The notes: a model not told the origin generated them from the sequence alone. Positions 25,150 through 34,118 are shown, counted from the first letter of the stretch. The stretch: DNA of 64,000 nucleotides from an uncultured Acetatifactor sp. (GCA_910589035.1 CAJUSI010000081.1:1-64000); one strand, 5' to 3'. Numbers and translations: made by a program.

Positions 25150-25545
25150 ATGTCAGAAGCATATTATAAACCATGCAGGGAGCTGGATATCTGTAATGAG
25201 CTGATTGAAAAATATTTTCACATAGGGCAATATGAGAAATGCTTTGAGGGACATCTTGCACTGGCGGAGCAGGGCTATCCCCTGGCAGAGTGTCAGGTGG
25301 GATATTTTTACTGTGAGGGGCTGGGGGTTGAACCGGATTTAGAACAGGCTCTCTATTGGACGAAGAAGGCGGCGGAACATGGGGACAGAGACGGGCAGTG
25401 TAATCTTGCATGGTTCTATGAAGAGGCCATAGGGGTATCCAAGGATATGGAAAAGGCAAAGTATTGGTATAAGCAGGCCGCTTTGCAGGGGCACGATATG
25501 GCGATTGAAAAGTGTAGAGAATTAGCCGCTGCTATAACAGAATAA
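25150..25545 (+). CDS. Sel1-like repeat protein
   Basis: 131 residues. Two clear Sel1 (TPR-like) repeats are visible: AECQVGYFYCEGLGVEPDLEQALYWTKKAAEHGD and GQCNLAWFYEEAIGVSKDMEKAKYWYKQAALQGH, with a preceding weaker repeat (CFEGHLALAEQGYPL). Such repeats form alpha-helical scaffolds for protein contacts. GGAAGGAG lies before ATG 25150. The protein has no signal peptide, so it is probably cytosolic. Partners are unknown. Confidence 0.8.
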   Translation: MSEAYYKPCRELDICNELIEKYFHIGQYEKCFEGHLALAEQGYPLAECQVGYFYCEGLGVEPDLEQALYWTKKAAEHGDRDGQCNLAWFYEEAIGVSKDMEKAKYWYKQAALQGHDMAIEKCRELAAAITE

Positions 25546-25600
25546 AATCCGCAGCGCAGTTCGCACAGCGGGATGATTGAATAAAAGGTTAAAGGAAGGC

Positions 25601-25646
25601 AAAAGGAAGGAGTTCCGTCAAAGCGTGGAAGCTTTCCTTTTTTGTT
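25601..25646 (+). terminator. Probable terminator of the Sel1-type gene
   Basis: AAAAGGAA (25601-25608) pairs with TTCCTTTT (25634-25641) around a 25-base interior and is followed by TTG. The long loop makes it weaker than the others. Confidence 0.45.
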
Positions 25647-25705
25647 TGGAAAGATCAATTATTAAAATGTGGAAAGACCAGCCGCAAAAACAGAACAAAA
25701 ATTCG

Positions 25706-25717
25706 GAACAAATGTTC
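25706..25717. promoter_or_regulatory. LexA (DinR) SOS box
   Basis: GAACAAATGTTC matches the Gram-positive SOS consensus GAAC-N4-GTTC exactly. An imperfect second site, GAACAAAAATTC (25693-25704), lies next to it. The box is 20 bases upstream of the -35 element of the uvrB promoter, consistent with DNA-damage control. Confidence 0.75.
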
Positions 25718-25737
25718 TGAAAATTGCTGTTTACATC

Positions 25738-25766
25738 TATACAAATAAAATGCTGTATGGTATAAT
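25738..25766 (+). promoter_or_regulatory. uvrB promoter
   Basis: TATACA (25738-25743), a 17-base spacer and a perfect TATAAT (25761-25766). It is the best promoter before uvrB. Confidence 0.55.
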
Positions 25767-25833
25767 CAGAGTTGCTTTCGTGCTGCCGGGTTCTATAGGT
25801 GCCTTTTCCTCTGGATTGCGGAGAAAGTATTTC

Positions 25834-25850
25834 GTGCAAAATGAACAAAA
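25834..25850 (+). repeat. Copy of the uvrB translation start
   Basis: GTGCAAAATGAACAAAA differs at one position from the uvrB start (26028-26044). The encoded residues also match (VQNEQN versus VQSEQN). It looks like a local duplication of the uvrB 5' end. Confidence 0.5.
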
Positions 25851-26027
25851 TAGGCAGAAGCGTGAGATTACTGGATAGAATCCAGGACAGAATTCTATCA
25901 TCAAAATTCTATTATATCGGTCAGAGGATAAAAATTATGTAAATGTCATTTTTGAAGAAGAAACATTTCGGATGAATTGGCTGAAAAGTAAAATGTATTA
26001 ATTATATTGAGATGGGAGGTGGCTTTT

Positions 26028-28043
26028 GTGCAAAGTGAACAAAACCAGTTTAAGATTCATTCAGAATATAAGCCCACAGGGGACCAGCCCCAGGCCATAG
26101 CGGAGCTGGTCAAAGGCTTCAGGGAAGGCAATCAGTTCCAGACCTTACTGGGTGTGACAGGCTCCGGCAAGACCTTTACCATGGCCAACATCATCGCTGC
26201 CCTGAACAAGCCCACTTTGGTCATTGCGCACAATAAGACCCTCGCGGGCCAGCTTTACGGCGAGTTCAAGGAATTTTTCCCTGAGAACGCGGTAGAATAC
26301 TTTGTGTCCTACTACGACTACTACCAGCCCGAAGCCTACGTCCCCTCCTCGGACACCTACATCGCCAAGGATTCCTCCATCAACGATGAGATAGACAAGC
26401 TGCGCCTTTCCGCCACGGCCTCCCTCACCGAGCGCAGGGATGTGGTGGTGGTGGCCAGCGTTTCCTGCATCTACGGCCTGGGCAGTCCCGACGAATACAA
26501 GGACATGATTGTCTCCCTGCGGCCGGGCATGGTGAAGGACAGGGACCAGGTGCTACGGGAGCTGGTGGACATCCAGTATACCCGCAATGAAATGGACATG
26601 CACCGAGGGTGCTTTCGTGTCCACGGCGACGTGATCGAGGTGTATCCGGCCCAGGGCGGCGACTACTTCATCCGCATAGAATTTTTCGGGGACGAGATCG
26701 ACAGGATCGCCGAGGTGGAACCCCTGTCCGGCAGGGTGCACGCGGTGCTGAACCATATTGCCATTTTTCCGGCCTCCCATTATGTGGTCTCTCAGGAGAA
26801 AATCAAGATTGCCTGCGACAATATTGAGAAGGAGCTGGAGGCTCAGGTACGCTATTTCAAGAGCGAGGATAAGCTCATCGAAGCCCAGCGCATTGCGGAG
26901 CGGACGAATTTTGATATCGAGATGATGCGGGAGACGGGCTTCTGCTCCGGCATCGAGAACTATTCCCGGCACCTGAACGGTATGCCGGCCGGCTCACCGC
27001 CCCTGACGCTGATGGACTTTTTCAACGATGACTTCCTTATTATAATAGACGAGTCCCATATGACCATCCCCCAGATCCGGGGAATGTACGCCGGGGACAG
27101 ATCCAGGAAACAGACGCTGGTGGATTACGGCTTCCGCCTGCCCTCCGCCATGGACAATCGGCCTTTGAATTTTGATGAATTTGAGTCCCATATCGATCAG
27201 ATGTTATTCGTGTCCGCCACCCCTTCCGTCTATGAGGAAGAGCATGAGCTGATGCGGACGGAGCAAATCATCCGCCCCACCGGCCTGTTGGATCCGGAGG
27301 TGGACGTGCGGCCCGTGGAGGGACAGATCGACGATCTGATAGGGGAGATAAACAAGGAGACGGAGAAGCACAACAAGGTGCTGGTGACCACCCTGACAAA
27401 GCGGATGGCGGAGGATCTGACAGATTATATGAAGGAAGTGGGCATCCGGGTAAAGTATCTGCATTCGGATATCGATACCCTGGAGCGGGCGGAGATCATC
27501 CGGGACATGCGCCTGGATGTGTTCGATGTGCTGGTGGGAATCAATCTGCTGAGAGAGGGTCTGGACATTCCGGAGATTTCCCTGGTGGCCATCCTGGACG
27601 CGGACAAGGAGGGCTTCCTGCGCAGCGCCACATCCCTGATTCAGACCATTGGCCGGGCCGCCAGAAATGCAGAAGGGCATGTGGTTATGTATGCGGACAC
27701 CATCACGGATTCCATGAGGGTGGCATTGGACGAAACCAACCGCCGCCGGGAAATCCAGATGAAATATAATGAAGAGAACGGCATTACCCCTCAGACCATC
27801 AAGAAGGCTGTCCGTGATCTGATCGCCATCTCCAAAGTGGTGGCCAGGGAGGAGATGCGCTTCGAGAAGGATCCGGAATCCATGAGCAAAAAGGAGCTGG
27901 AAAAGCTGATTGCAGAGGTGCAGAAGAAGATGCAGAAGGCCGCTGCGGATCTAAATTTCGAGGCGGCTGCCGAGCTGCGCGACAAGATGATTGAGCTGAA
28001 GGAGAAGCTGCGTGACTTTAATGAGGGAAAGGGGAATTCCTGA
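26028..28043 (+). CDS. uvrB: Excinuclease ABC subunit B
   Basis: 671 residues, the normal family length. Walker A is GVTGSGKT, the hairpin region starts YFVSYYDYYQPEAYVP, the helicase box reads DESHMT, and motifs V/VI read LLREGLDIPE and QTIGRAARN. A C-terminal UVR motif (FEAAAELRDKMIELKEKL) binds UvrC. The start is GTG 26028 with GGGAGGT ten bases upstream. UvrB verifies damage handed over by UvrA and recruits UvrC in nucleotide excision repair. The SOS box upstream agrees with LexA control. uvrA follows after one intervening gene. Confidence 0.98.
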   Translation: MQSEQNQFKIHSEYKPTGDQPQAIAELVKGFREGNQFQTLLGVTGSGKTFTMANIIAALNKPTLVIAHNKTLAGQLYGEFKEFFPENAVEYFVSYYDYYQPEAYVPSSDTYIAKDSSINDEIDKLRLSATASLTERRDVVVVASVSCIYGLGSPDEYKDMIVSLRPGMVKDRDQVLRELVDIQYTRNEMDMHRGCFRVHGDVIEVYPAQGGDYFIRIEFFGDEIDRIAEVEPLSGRVHAVLNHIAIFPASHYVVSQEKIKIACDNIEKELEAQVRYFKSEDKLIEAQRIAERTNFDIEMMRETGFCSGIENYSRHLNGMPAGSPPLTLMDFFNDDFLIIIDESHMTIPQIRGMYAGDRSRKQTLVDYGFRLPSAMDNRPLNFDEFESHIDQMLFVSATPSVYEEEHELMRTEQIIRPTGLLDPEVDVRPVEGQIDDLIGEINKETEKHNKVLVTTLTKRMAEDLTDYMKEVGIRVKYLHSDIDTLERAEIIRDMRLDVFDVLVGINLLREGLDIPEISLVAILDADKEGFLRSATSLIQTIGRAARNAEGHVVMYADTITDSMRVALDETNRRREIQMKYNEENGITPQTIKKAVRDLIAISKVVAREEMRFEKDPESMSKKELEKLIAEVQKKMQKAAADLNFEAAAELRDKMIELKEKLRDFNEGKGNS

Positions 28044-28082
28044 GGAAGAACCTGGCTCCGTATAAATCAGGAAGGCGAAAAA

Positions 28083-28739
28083 GTGGAAGCGTTGAAAAGC
28101 AGCAATCAGGAGTACCTGAAAATCATGGAAGATATATATCATGTGTCGGAGAGATCAGGGCTGAGATCATTTATATGGGGCGGATTTGTGGCTGATATAT
28201 TACAGGGCGAATTTACGCGAGAGCATGGCGACCTGGACTGTTTTACGGAGAATCTGGCCGAAAACAGGGAATTATTGCAGCGGCAGTATGAAGAACTGGG
28301 CTATTCGGTCAGTTACATGGAAGAATTCTGGATGCTGCGAATCGAGAAAAACGGGAAGCATGCATCTTTTAACAGCGTCAGGAATATTGACGGTATTGCC
28401 CACTGGTATCATATAGGTCCCCACGGCACAGTGTATTTTCCATATGACTGGTTAGACCGGACTCCCAGGCGGTTTTATGGGATACCTGTCTATACAATCG
28501 GAGAAAAGATGGCTTACACCTTAAAGACATCAGCCCGGCTGCTGAATCCGAAATGGGAAACGCGGGAGAAAGACCATTTGGATATTGCCATACTGGAAAG
28601 GCTGTTGGACGGGAAAGCGGAAGAGCGAGAAGAAATAAAGAAAAAAGTGTGGAGTCATAACCCTTATTGGTATGCCCGAGGATATGAGGAATACTATTTT
28701 CCTGTATTATCAGGAAGCAGTGCCGCTTCCTGTAATTAA
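28083..28739 (+). CDS. Nucleotidyltransferase-like protein (LnuA/AadB type)
   Basis: 218 residues. The motif GGFVADILQGEFTREHGDLDCF (GG33-34, D50, D52) is the nucleotidyltransferase signature of the lincosamide/aminoglycoside 2''-type family, and KDHLDIAILERLL later fits the helical part. GTG 28083 is preceded by GGAAGG. Substrate and any resistance role cannot be inferred. The last ten residues (LSGSSAASCN) come from a palindromic repeat at 28711-28732, so the C-terminus is repeat-derived. It lies between uvrB and uvrA on the same strand, an unusual insertion in that pair. Confidence 0.72.
   Translation: MEALKSSNQEYLKIMEDIYHVSERSGLRSFIWGGFVADILQGEFTREHGDLDCFTENLAENRELLQRQYEELGYSVSYMEEFWMLRIEKNGKHASFNSVRNIDGIAHWYHIGPHGTVYFPYDWLDRTPRRFYGIPVYTIGEKMAYTLKTSARLLNPKWETREKDHLDIAILERLLDGKAEEREEIKKKVWSHNPYWYARGYEEYYFPVLSGSSAASCN
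28711..28732. repeat. CAGGAAGC...GCTTCCTG palindrome inside coding sequence
   Basis: A perfect 8-bp stem with a 6-base loop. It encodes the last residues of the nucleotidyltransferase-like protein. A degenerate copy lies at 28764-28800 and a longer one at 28844-28874. Confidence 0.7.
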
Positions 28740-28763
28740 TCAACAGAAGAATACTGTAATTTC

Positions 28764-28910
28764 TTATAAGTTGTACAATAGGAAGTCAATGCAGCTTACT
28801 GCTGTCAGCCTGCAGCAGAATGTTGCATATTGTCATAAGTTATACTATAGGAAGCAAGTGCGGCTTCCTATAGTCTTGTATTACAGGAACCGTTTCGCGA
28901 ACCCTGTAAT
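28764..28910. repeat. Cluster of palindromes between the nucleotidyltransferase gene and uvrA
   Basis: Two units start with ATAAGTTRTAC (about 28765 and 28835) and carry AGGAAG...GCTT hairpins. The second, ACTATAGGAAGC with GCTTCCTATAGT (28844-28855 and 28863-28874), has a perfect 12-bp stem. A third copy of the TACAGG...CCTGTA palindrome follows at 28880-28910. The sequence AAGTTATAC recurs twice more before uvrA. The run is probably transcribed as part of the uvrB-uvrA messenger. Confidence 0.75.
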
Positions 28911-29027
28911 CGCAAGTTATACTTTCAGAAAATAGCGGGCAGACTCTCAAGAGCTGTCGAAGTTATACACGGGCAGGCATCAAAAGCCTGCAGGATATTG
29001 CATATAGGAAGGAAAGTTGAAAAACAA

Positions 29028-31919
29028 ATGGAAGAGAACAAGAAGCTGCCCAGAATGCAGGCCCGGGAATACATTAAGATACGCGGGGCCAACGAACATA
29101 ATCTGAAAAATATCGACGTGGACATCCCCAGGAATGAACTGGTAGTCCTGACAGGGATGTCAGGTTCCGGCAAGTCTTCCCTGGCGTTTGACACCATATA
29201 TGCCGAGGGCCAGCGCCGTTACATGGAGTCCCTGTCCTCTTATGCCAGGCAGTTCCTGGGCCAGATGGAGAAGCCCAATGTGGAGAAAATCGAGGGCCTG
29301 TCCCCTGCTATTTCCATCGACCAGAAATCCACCAACCGCAACCCCCGCTCCACGGTGGGAACCGTGACGGAGATTTACGACTATTTTCGCCTTCTCTACG
29401 CCAGAATCGGAATCCCCCACTGCCCCAACTGCGGCAGGGAGATCTCCAAACAGACCGTGGATCAGATGGTGGATCAGATCATGGCGCTGCCCGAGGGTAC
29501 AAGGCTGCAGCTGCTGGCGCCGGTGGTCCGGGGGCGCAAGGGGCGGCACGAAAAGGTGCTGGAGCGGGCCAAACGCAGCGGATATGTGCGTGTGCGGATT
29601 GACGGCAATCTCTACGAGCTGACGGAGGAGATTTCGCTGGACAAGAATATCAAACACAATATCGAAATCGTGGTGGACCGCCTGGCTGTTAAGCCGGGCA
29701 TTGAGCGCCGCCTGGCGGACTCCATTGAGAATGTATTGAATCTGGCGGAAAATCTTCTGGTGGTGGATATCATCGGCGGAGAGCCTATGACCTTCAGCCA
29801 GAGCTTCTCCTGCCCTGACTGCGGAATCGGCATCAGTGAAATCGAACCCAGAAGCTTTTCTTTCAATAATCCTTTTGGGGCCTGCCCGGAATGCTCGGGG
29901 CTGGGCTATAAGATGGAATTTGCCATTGAACTCATGATTCCCGACCAGAGGCTGAGCATCAACCAGGGAGCCATCGCCGTCACGGGATGGCAGAGCTGCA
30001 TGGACAAAACCAGCTTTACCAATGCCCTGCTGCGGGCCCTGTGCAAGGAGTATCATTTCGACCTGGATACGCCCTTTGAGGATTATCCGGAGGAAATAAA
30101 GGAAATACTTATCCGCGGCACCGGCGGAAAAGAGGTGGAGGTGCATTATCAGGGACAGCGGGGCAGCGGCGTTTATCCGATTGCCTTTGAAGGGCTGGTC
30201 CGCAATGTGGAGCGGAAGTACCGGGAAACCTTTTCGGAAACCATGAAACAGGAATACGAGAGCTTTATGCGCATTACGCCCTGCAGGGAATGCAAAGGAA
30301 TGCGCCTGAAAAAAGAATCTCTCGCCGTGACGGTATGCGACAGGAATATATACGAAATTACGTCTGAATCGATTTTGGAGCTCAATGAGTTCCTGAAAAA
30401 TATGCAGCTTACCAGTCAGCAGATGCTCATCGGAAAGCAGCTGCTGAAGGAGATAAGGGCCAGGGTAGGCTTCCTGGTGGACGTGGGGCTGGAATATCTC
30501 TCCCTTTCCAGGGCCACCGCAACCCTCTCCGGCGGGGAGGCCCAGCGCATCCGCCTTGCCACCCAGATCGGCTCCGGGCTGGTAGGCGTCTGCTATATCC
30601 TGGACGAGCCCAGTATCGGCCTGCACCAGAGGGACAATGACAAGCTGCTGAAGACCCTGAAAAGCCTGCGGGATCTGGGCAATACCATGATCGTGGTGGA
30701 GCATGATGAGGACACCATGCTGGAGGCGGATTATGTAGTGGACATCGGTCCCGGTGCAGGGTCTCACGGAGGAGAGGTGGTGGCCTGCGGCACCGCGGAG
30801 GAAATCATGAAGATGCCGGAGTCGGTCACCGGGAAATATCTGAGCGGCGAGCTGCGGATTCCGGTTCCCGGTGAGCGACGCACACCCGCGGACTTTCTTA
30901 AGGTGACGGGCGCTCGGGAAAACAATCTGAAGAATATTGATGTGGAGATTCCCCTTGGGGTAATGACCTGCGTGACCGGCGTATCCGGCTCCGGCAAGAG
31001 TTCTCTGGTGAATGAGATTCTGTACAAGCGCCTGGCCAGGGATTTGAACCGGGCCAGGTGCATCCCCGGCCGGCATAAGGACGTTCTGGGGATGGAACAG
31101 CTGGACAAGGTGATCGCCATCGACCAGTCCCCCATTGGGCGTACGCCCCGCTCCAATCCGGCTACCTATACAGGAGTCTTCGACCAGATCCGGGATCTCT
31201 TCGCCTCCACCGCGGACGCAAAGGCAAAGGGCTATGGTAAGGGGAGGTTCAGCTTTAACGTAAAAGGCGGACGCTGCGAGGCCTGCGGGGGTGACGGCAT
31301 CATCAAGATCGAGATGCATTTCCTGCCGGATGTGTATGTCCCCTGCGAGGTCTGCGGGGGGAAGCGGTACAACAGGGAGACCCTGGATGTGAAATACAAG
31401 GGGAAAAATATTTTCGACGTGCTGGATATGACCGTGGAGGAAGCGCTTCCCTTTTTTGAGAACCTGCCTTCCATACGGCGGAAGATCGAGACACTGTACG
31501 ATGTGGGCCTGGGCTATGTGAAGCTGGGACAGCCTTCCACCACCCTCTCCGGCGGGGAGGCCCAGAGAATCAAGCTGGCGACGGAGCTTTCCAGGCGCAG
31601 CACCGGCAAGACCATCTATATCCTGGACGAGCCCACCACGGGACTTCATTTTGCGGATGTACACAAGCTGGTGGACATTCTGCACCGGCTGGCGGACGGC
31701 GGCAATACCGTGGTGGTCATCGAGCATAATCTGGATGTAATTAAGACGGCGGACTATATCATCGACATGGGGCCCGAGGGCGGCGACAGGGGAGGAACCG
31801 TCATCGCCCGTGGAACTCCGGAGGAGATCGCCCGGTGCAAGGCATCCTACACAGGTACCTATATCAAAAAAATGCTGGAGAAGGACGGCAATAGGGAAAA
31901 TATGGACAAAGAAAAATGA
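29028..31919 (+). CDS. uvrA: Excinuclease ABC subunit A
   Basis: 963 residues from ATG 29028. There are two ABC ATPase modules: Walker A GMSGSGKSS and GVSGSGKSS, signatures LSGGEAQRIRLA and LSGGEAQRIKLA, Walker B followed by DEPSIGLH and DEPTTGLH. Zinc-binding pairs are CPNC, then CPDC and CPEC, and the damage-binding finger CEACGGDG to CEVCGGKR. UvrA finds bulky lesions and loads UvrB. A TTG at 28998 would add ten residues; the ATG gives a family-like start and has AGGAAGG upstream, though at long spacing. No LexA box was found directly upstream, so it may depend on the uvrB promoter. Confidence 0.97.
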   Translation: MEENKKLPRMQAREYIKIRGANEHNLKNIDVDIPRNELVVLTGMSGSGKSSLAFDTIYAEGQRRYMESLSSYARQFLGQMEKPNVEKIEGLSPAISIDQKSTNRNPRSTVGTVTEIYDYFRLLYARIGIPHCPNCGREISKQTVDQMVDQIMALPEGTRLQLLAPVVRGRKGRHEKVLERAKRSGYVRVRIDGNLYELTEEISLDKNIKHNIEIVVDRLAVKPGIERRLADSIENVLNLAENLLVVDIIGGEPMTFSQSFSCPDCGIGISEIEPRSFSFNNPFGACPECSGLGYKMEFAIELMIPDQRLSINQGAIAVTGWQSCMDKTSFTNALLRALCKEYHFDLDTPFEDYPEEIKEILIRGTGGKEVEVHYQGQRGSGVYPIAFEGLVRNVERKYRETFSETMKQEYESFMRITPCRECKGMRLKKESLAVTVCDRNIYEITSESILELNEFLKNMQLTSQQMLIGKQLLKEIRARVGFLVDVGLEYLSLSRATATLSGGEAQRIRLATQIGSGLVGVCYILDEPSIGLHQRDNDKLLKTLKSLRDLGNTMIVVEHDEDTMLEADYVVDIGPGAGSHGGEVVACGTAEEIMKMPESVTGKYLSGELRIPVPGERRTPADFLKVTGARENNLKNIDVEIPLGVMTCVTGVSGSGKSSLVNEILYKRLARDLNRARCIPGRHKDVLGMEQLDKVIAIDQSPIGRTPRSNPATYTGVFDQIRDLFASTADAKAKGYGKGRFSFNVKGGRCEACGGDGIIKIEMHFLPDVYVPCEVCGGKRYNRETLDVKYKGKNIFDVLDMTVEEALPFFENLPSIRRKIETLYDVGLGYVKLGQPSTTLSGGEAQRIKLATELSRRSTGKTIYILDEPTTGLHFADVHKLVDILHRLADGGNTVVVIEHNLDVIKTADYIIDMGPEGGDRGGTVIARGTPEEIARCKASYTGTYIKKMLEKDGNRENMDKEK

Positions 31920-32043
31920 AAAACGCCCTAAAGTATCGGAGGAGAACTGCCGAAAAAATAGTATAATGGAAAGATTGGCCGGGGACTGTGCGCTTTTTCT
32001 TAAAATTTTTATAAACCCCCTATGAAAAAGGATTTTTTTCGGT

Positions 32044-32049
32044 TATAAT
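32044..32049 (+). promoter_or_regulatory. Likely -10 box for the mreB-flagellar operon
   Basis: A perfect TATAAT follows a T-rich tract; no good -35 box is visible at 17 bases. The mreB start is 82 bases downstream. Confidence 0.35.
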
Positions 32050-32130
32050 GTTATAGATAGAGAGCAGACGAGCTTATCCTGGAACATGAATTTTATAATC
32101 CGTTTGAAATCAGAAAGGGGTATTATATAT

Positions 32131-33123
32131 ATGCAGTGCACGGATATCGGGATTGATTTGGGTACGGCCAGCATTTTAGTATACATCAGGGGAAAGGGCG
32201 TTGTGTTAAAGGAGCCATCCGTGGTTGCCTTTGACAGAGACACCAATAAGATCAAAGCCATCGGAGAGGATGCACGGCTGATGCTGGGCAGAACGCCGGG
32301 GAATATTGTGGCCGTAAGGCCTCTGCGTCAGGGGGTGATCTCGGATTACTCCGTGACGGAGAAGATGATGAAGTATTTTATTCAGAAGGCTCTGGGCAGA
32401 AAGACCTTCCGTAAGCCCCGGATTGCCGTATGCGTTCCAAGCGGCGTCACGGAAGTGGAGAAGAAGGCTGTGGAGGATGCCACTTATCAGGCGGGCGCCA
32501 GGGATGTGGATATCATAGAGGAGCCTATTGCGGCCGCTATCGGCGCGGGAATTGACATTGCCAAGCCCTGCGGCAATATGATTGTGGACATCGGAGGAGG
32601 CACCTCCGACATTGCAGTGATTTCTCTGGGGGGGACCGTGGTCAGCGCCTCCATTAAGGTGGCAGGCGATGACTTTGACGAGGCGATTGTGCGCTATATG
32701 CGTAAGAAACACAATCTTCTGATCGGCGAGAGGACTGCGGAGGATCTGAAGATTAAGATAGGCTCCGCCTACAAGCGGCCGGAGATTGATTACATGGATG
32801 TAAGAGGGCGCAATCTGGTGACAGGACTTCCCAAGACGGTAAAGGTATCCTCCGAGGAGACGGAGGAGGCGCTGAGAGAGACCACTTCTCAGGTGGTGGA
32901 GACCATCCACAGCGTTCTGGAGAAGACTCCGCCTGAGCTGGCGGCGGATATCGCTGACAGAGGGATTGTGCTGACAGGGGGCGGCAGTCTCCTGAGGGGG
33001 CTGGAGGAACTGATCTCTTCCAAGACGGGAATCAATACCATCACGGCTGAGGACCCCATGACAGCAGTGGCCATCGGAACCGGTAAGTATGTGGAATTTC
33101 TGTCCGGTTATAATGGCAGATAA
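32131..33123 (+). CDS. MreB/Mbl family actin-like protein
   Basis: 330 residues, begins MQCTDIGIDLGTASILVYIRGKGVVLKEPSVVAFD, the MreB phosphate-1 loop. The adenosine loop is LTGGGSLLRGL and the phosphate-2 region is MIVDIGGGTSDIAVISLGG. It polymerises under the membrane to guide wall synthesis and rod shape. ATG 32131 has AAAGGGG upstream. It is followed by two flagellar rod-type genes; the mbl-flhO-flhP order of Bacillus subtilis is the same, so this copy is most like Mbl. The last codons and stop lie in the first unit of a tandem repeat. Confidence 0.93.
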   Translation: MQCTDIGIDLGTASILVYIRGKGVVLKEPSVVAFDRDTNKIKAIGEDARLMLGRTPGNIVAVRPLRQGVISDYSVTEKMMKYFIQKALGRKTFRKPRIAVCVPSGVTEVEKKAVEDATYQAGARDVDIIEEPIAAAIGAGIDIAKPCGNMIVDIGGGTSDIAVISLGGTVVSASIKVAGDDFDEAIVRYMRKKHNLLIGERTAEDLKIKIGSAYKRPEIDYMDVRGRNLVTGLPKTVKVSSEETEEALRETTSQVVETIHSVLEKTPPELAADIADRGIVLTGGGSLLRGLEELISSKTGINTITAEDPMTAVAIGTGKYVEFLSGYNGR

Positions 33124-33250
33124 GTCTGTGAGTCCGATTTTTATTCGGATAATAGAGGCAGATAAGCGCAGGAGCCTGATTTTCCATTCGGATAATAACA
33201 GCAGGTAATTATATGAGTCCGGTTTTCCATCCGGACTATGACGGATAAAC
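33114..33250. repeat. Three imperfect tandem repeats after mreB
   Basis: Units of about 45 bases each contain CAGRTAA, a variable part, and a small hairpin: TCCGA..TCGGA, CTGA..TTCGG and GTCCGG..CCGGAC. The first unit includes the mreB stop codon and the last ends at the ribosome binding site of the next gene. Confidence 0.65.
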
Positions 33251-33262
33251 GGGAGGCAGGAA

Positions 33263-34045
33263 ATGTTAAAAGGTTTATACACCGCGTATACGGGGATGAT
33301 CAACGAACAGCACAGAATGGACACCATGACCAACAACCTGGCCAATGCCAGTACGGTTGGCTTTAAAAAGGAAGGGGCTACCAGCCAGAGCTTCCGGGAT
33401 GTGCTGACTGTAAAGATCAGGGACACGTCCACGGGAAGATACCGGGATCAGCTCATAGGCAGGAACAATCCGGGTGTGAAAATCGGGGAAAACTATACGG
33501 ATTATACCCAGGGATCCTATCGTGTCACAGGGAACACCTATGATCTGGCGCTGGACGGGGAGGGGTTTTTCACCATCGAATTTACCAATAAGGCGGGGGA
33601 AACTTCCTATATGTATACCAGAGGCGGGCAGTTTACATTGAATAAAGAAGGCTACCTGGTGACGGAGGACGGCGATTATGTGCTGGGAACCGGCAACCGG
33701 AGGATCCGCCTGAACACGCTTCTGGATTCGGAGATCGGGACGGACGGTACCATCAGCCAGAACGGTACGCCGGTGGCAAAGATTTTGGTTACCGATTTTG
33801 AAGATTACAATTATCTGGAAAAATACGGGGAGACTTATTACAGACCCATAGAGGGCGCCAGCTCCTTTGTGTCGGATGCGAAGGTAAATTCAGGATATCT
33901 GGAGATGGCTAATGTCCAGATTGTAACAGAGATGGTGAATCTGATTTCGATTACCAGAAATTACGAAAGCGCCCAGAAAATCATCCAGACCTATGACGGC
34001 TCGCTGGATATCGCGGTGAATCAGCTGGGCAGGTTGTCCGGCTAA
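33263..34045 (+). CDS. Flagellar hook-basal body rod protein, FlgF/FlhO-like
   Basis: 260 residues. The N-terminus MLKGLYTAYTGMINEQHRMDTMTNNLANASTVGFKKE is the flagellar rod/hook N-domain with the NNLANA motif, and the C-terminus (YLEMANVQIVTEMVNLISITRNYESAQKIIQTYDGSLDIAVNQLG) forms the matching coil. Both ends pack together in the distal rod. GGGAGGCAGGAA lies before ATG 33263. It follows mreB/mbl as flhO does in Bacillus. The two rod proteins in tandem suggest FlgF-like and FlgG-like roles. Confidence 0.92.
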   Translation: MLKGLYTAYTGMINEQHRMDTMTNNLANASTVGFKKEGATSQSFRDVLTVKIRDTSTGRYRDQLIGRNNPGVKIGENYTDYTQGSYRVTGNTYDLALDGEGFFTIEFTNKAGETSYMYTRGGQFTLNKEGYLVTEDGDYVLGTGNRRIRLNTLLDSEIGTDGTISQNGTPVAKILVTDFEDYNYLEKYGETYYRPIEGASSFVSDAKVNSGYLEMANVQIVTEMVNLISITRNYESAQKIIQTYDGSLDIAVNQLGRLSG

Positions 34046-34118
34046 GGGGGGATGACTGAGACAGAGCAGTGAGGTCGGAACGGAACAGTAAGACAGCATG
34101 ACAGAAAGGAAATAAATT

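Larger units (their letters stand above)
25546..26027 (+). other. uvrB upstream region
   Basis: It contains the terminator of the previous gene, the LexA box (25706-25717), a promoter (25738-25766), a copy of the uvrB start sequence (25834-25850) and a hairpin GATAGAAT/ATTCTATC (25874-25899). The leader before uvrB is therefore about 250 bases long. An open frame of 69 codons (25669-25878) carries the start copy but has no ribosome binding site; I do not call it a gene. Confidence 0.55.

Noticed and set aside
29160..31727. An 855-codon minus-strand frame over uvrA
   Set aside because: It is long only because uvrA is GC-rich with few stops in reverse; uvrA itself is certain, and the frame has no start signal or family features.
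32206..33432. A 408-codon minus-strand frame over mreB and the flagellar gene
   Set aside because: It overlaps two certain genes and has no ribosome binding site.
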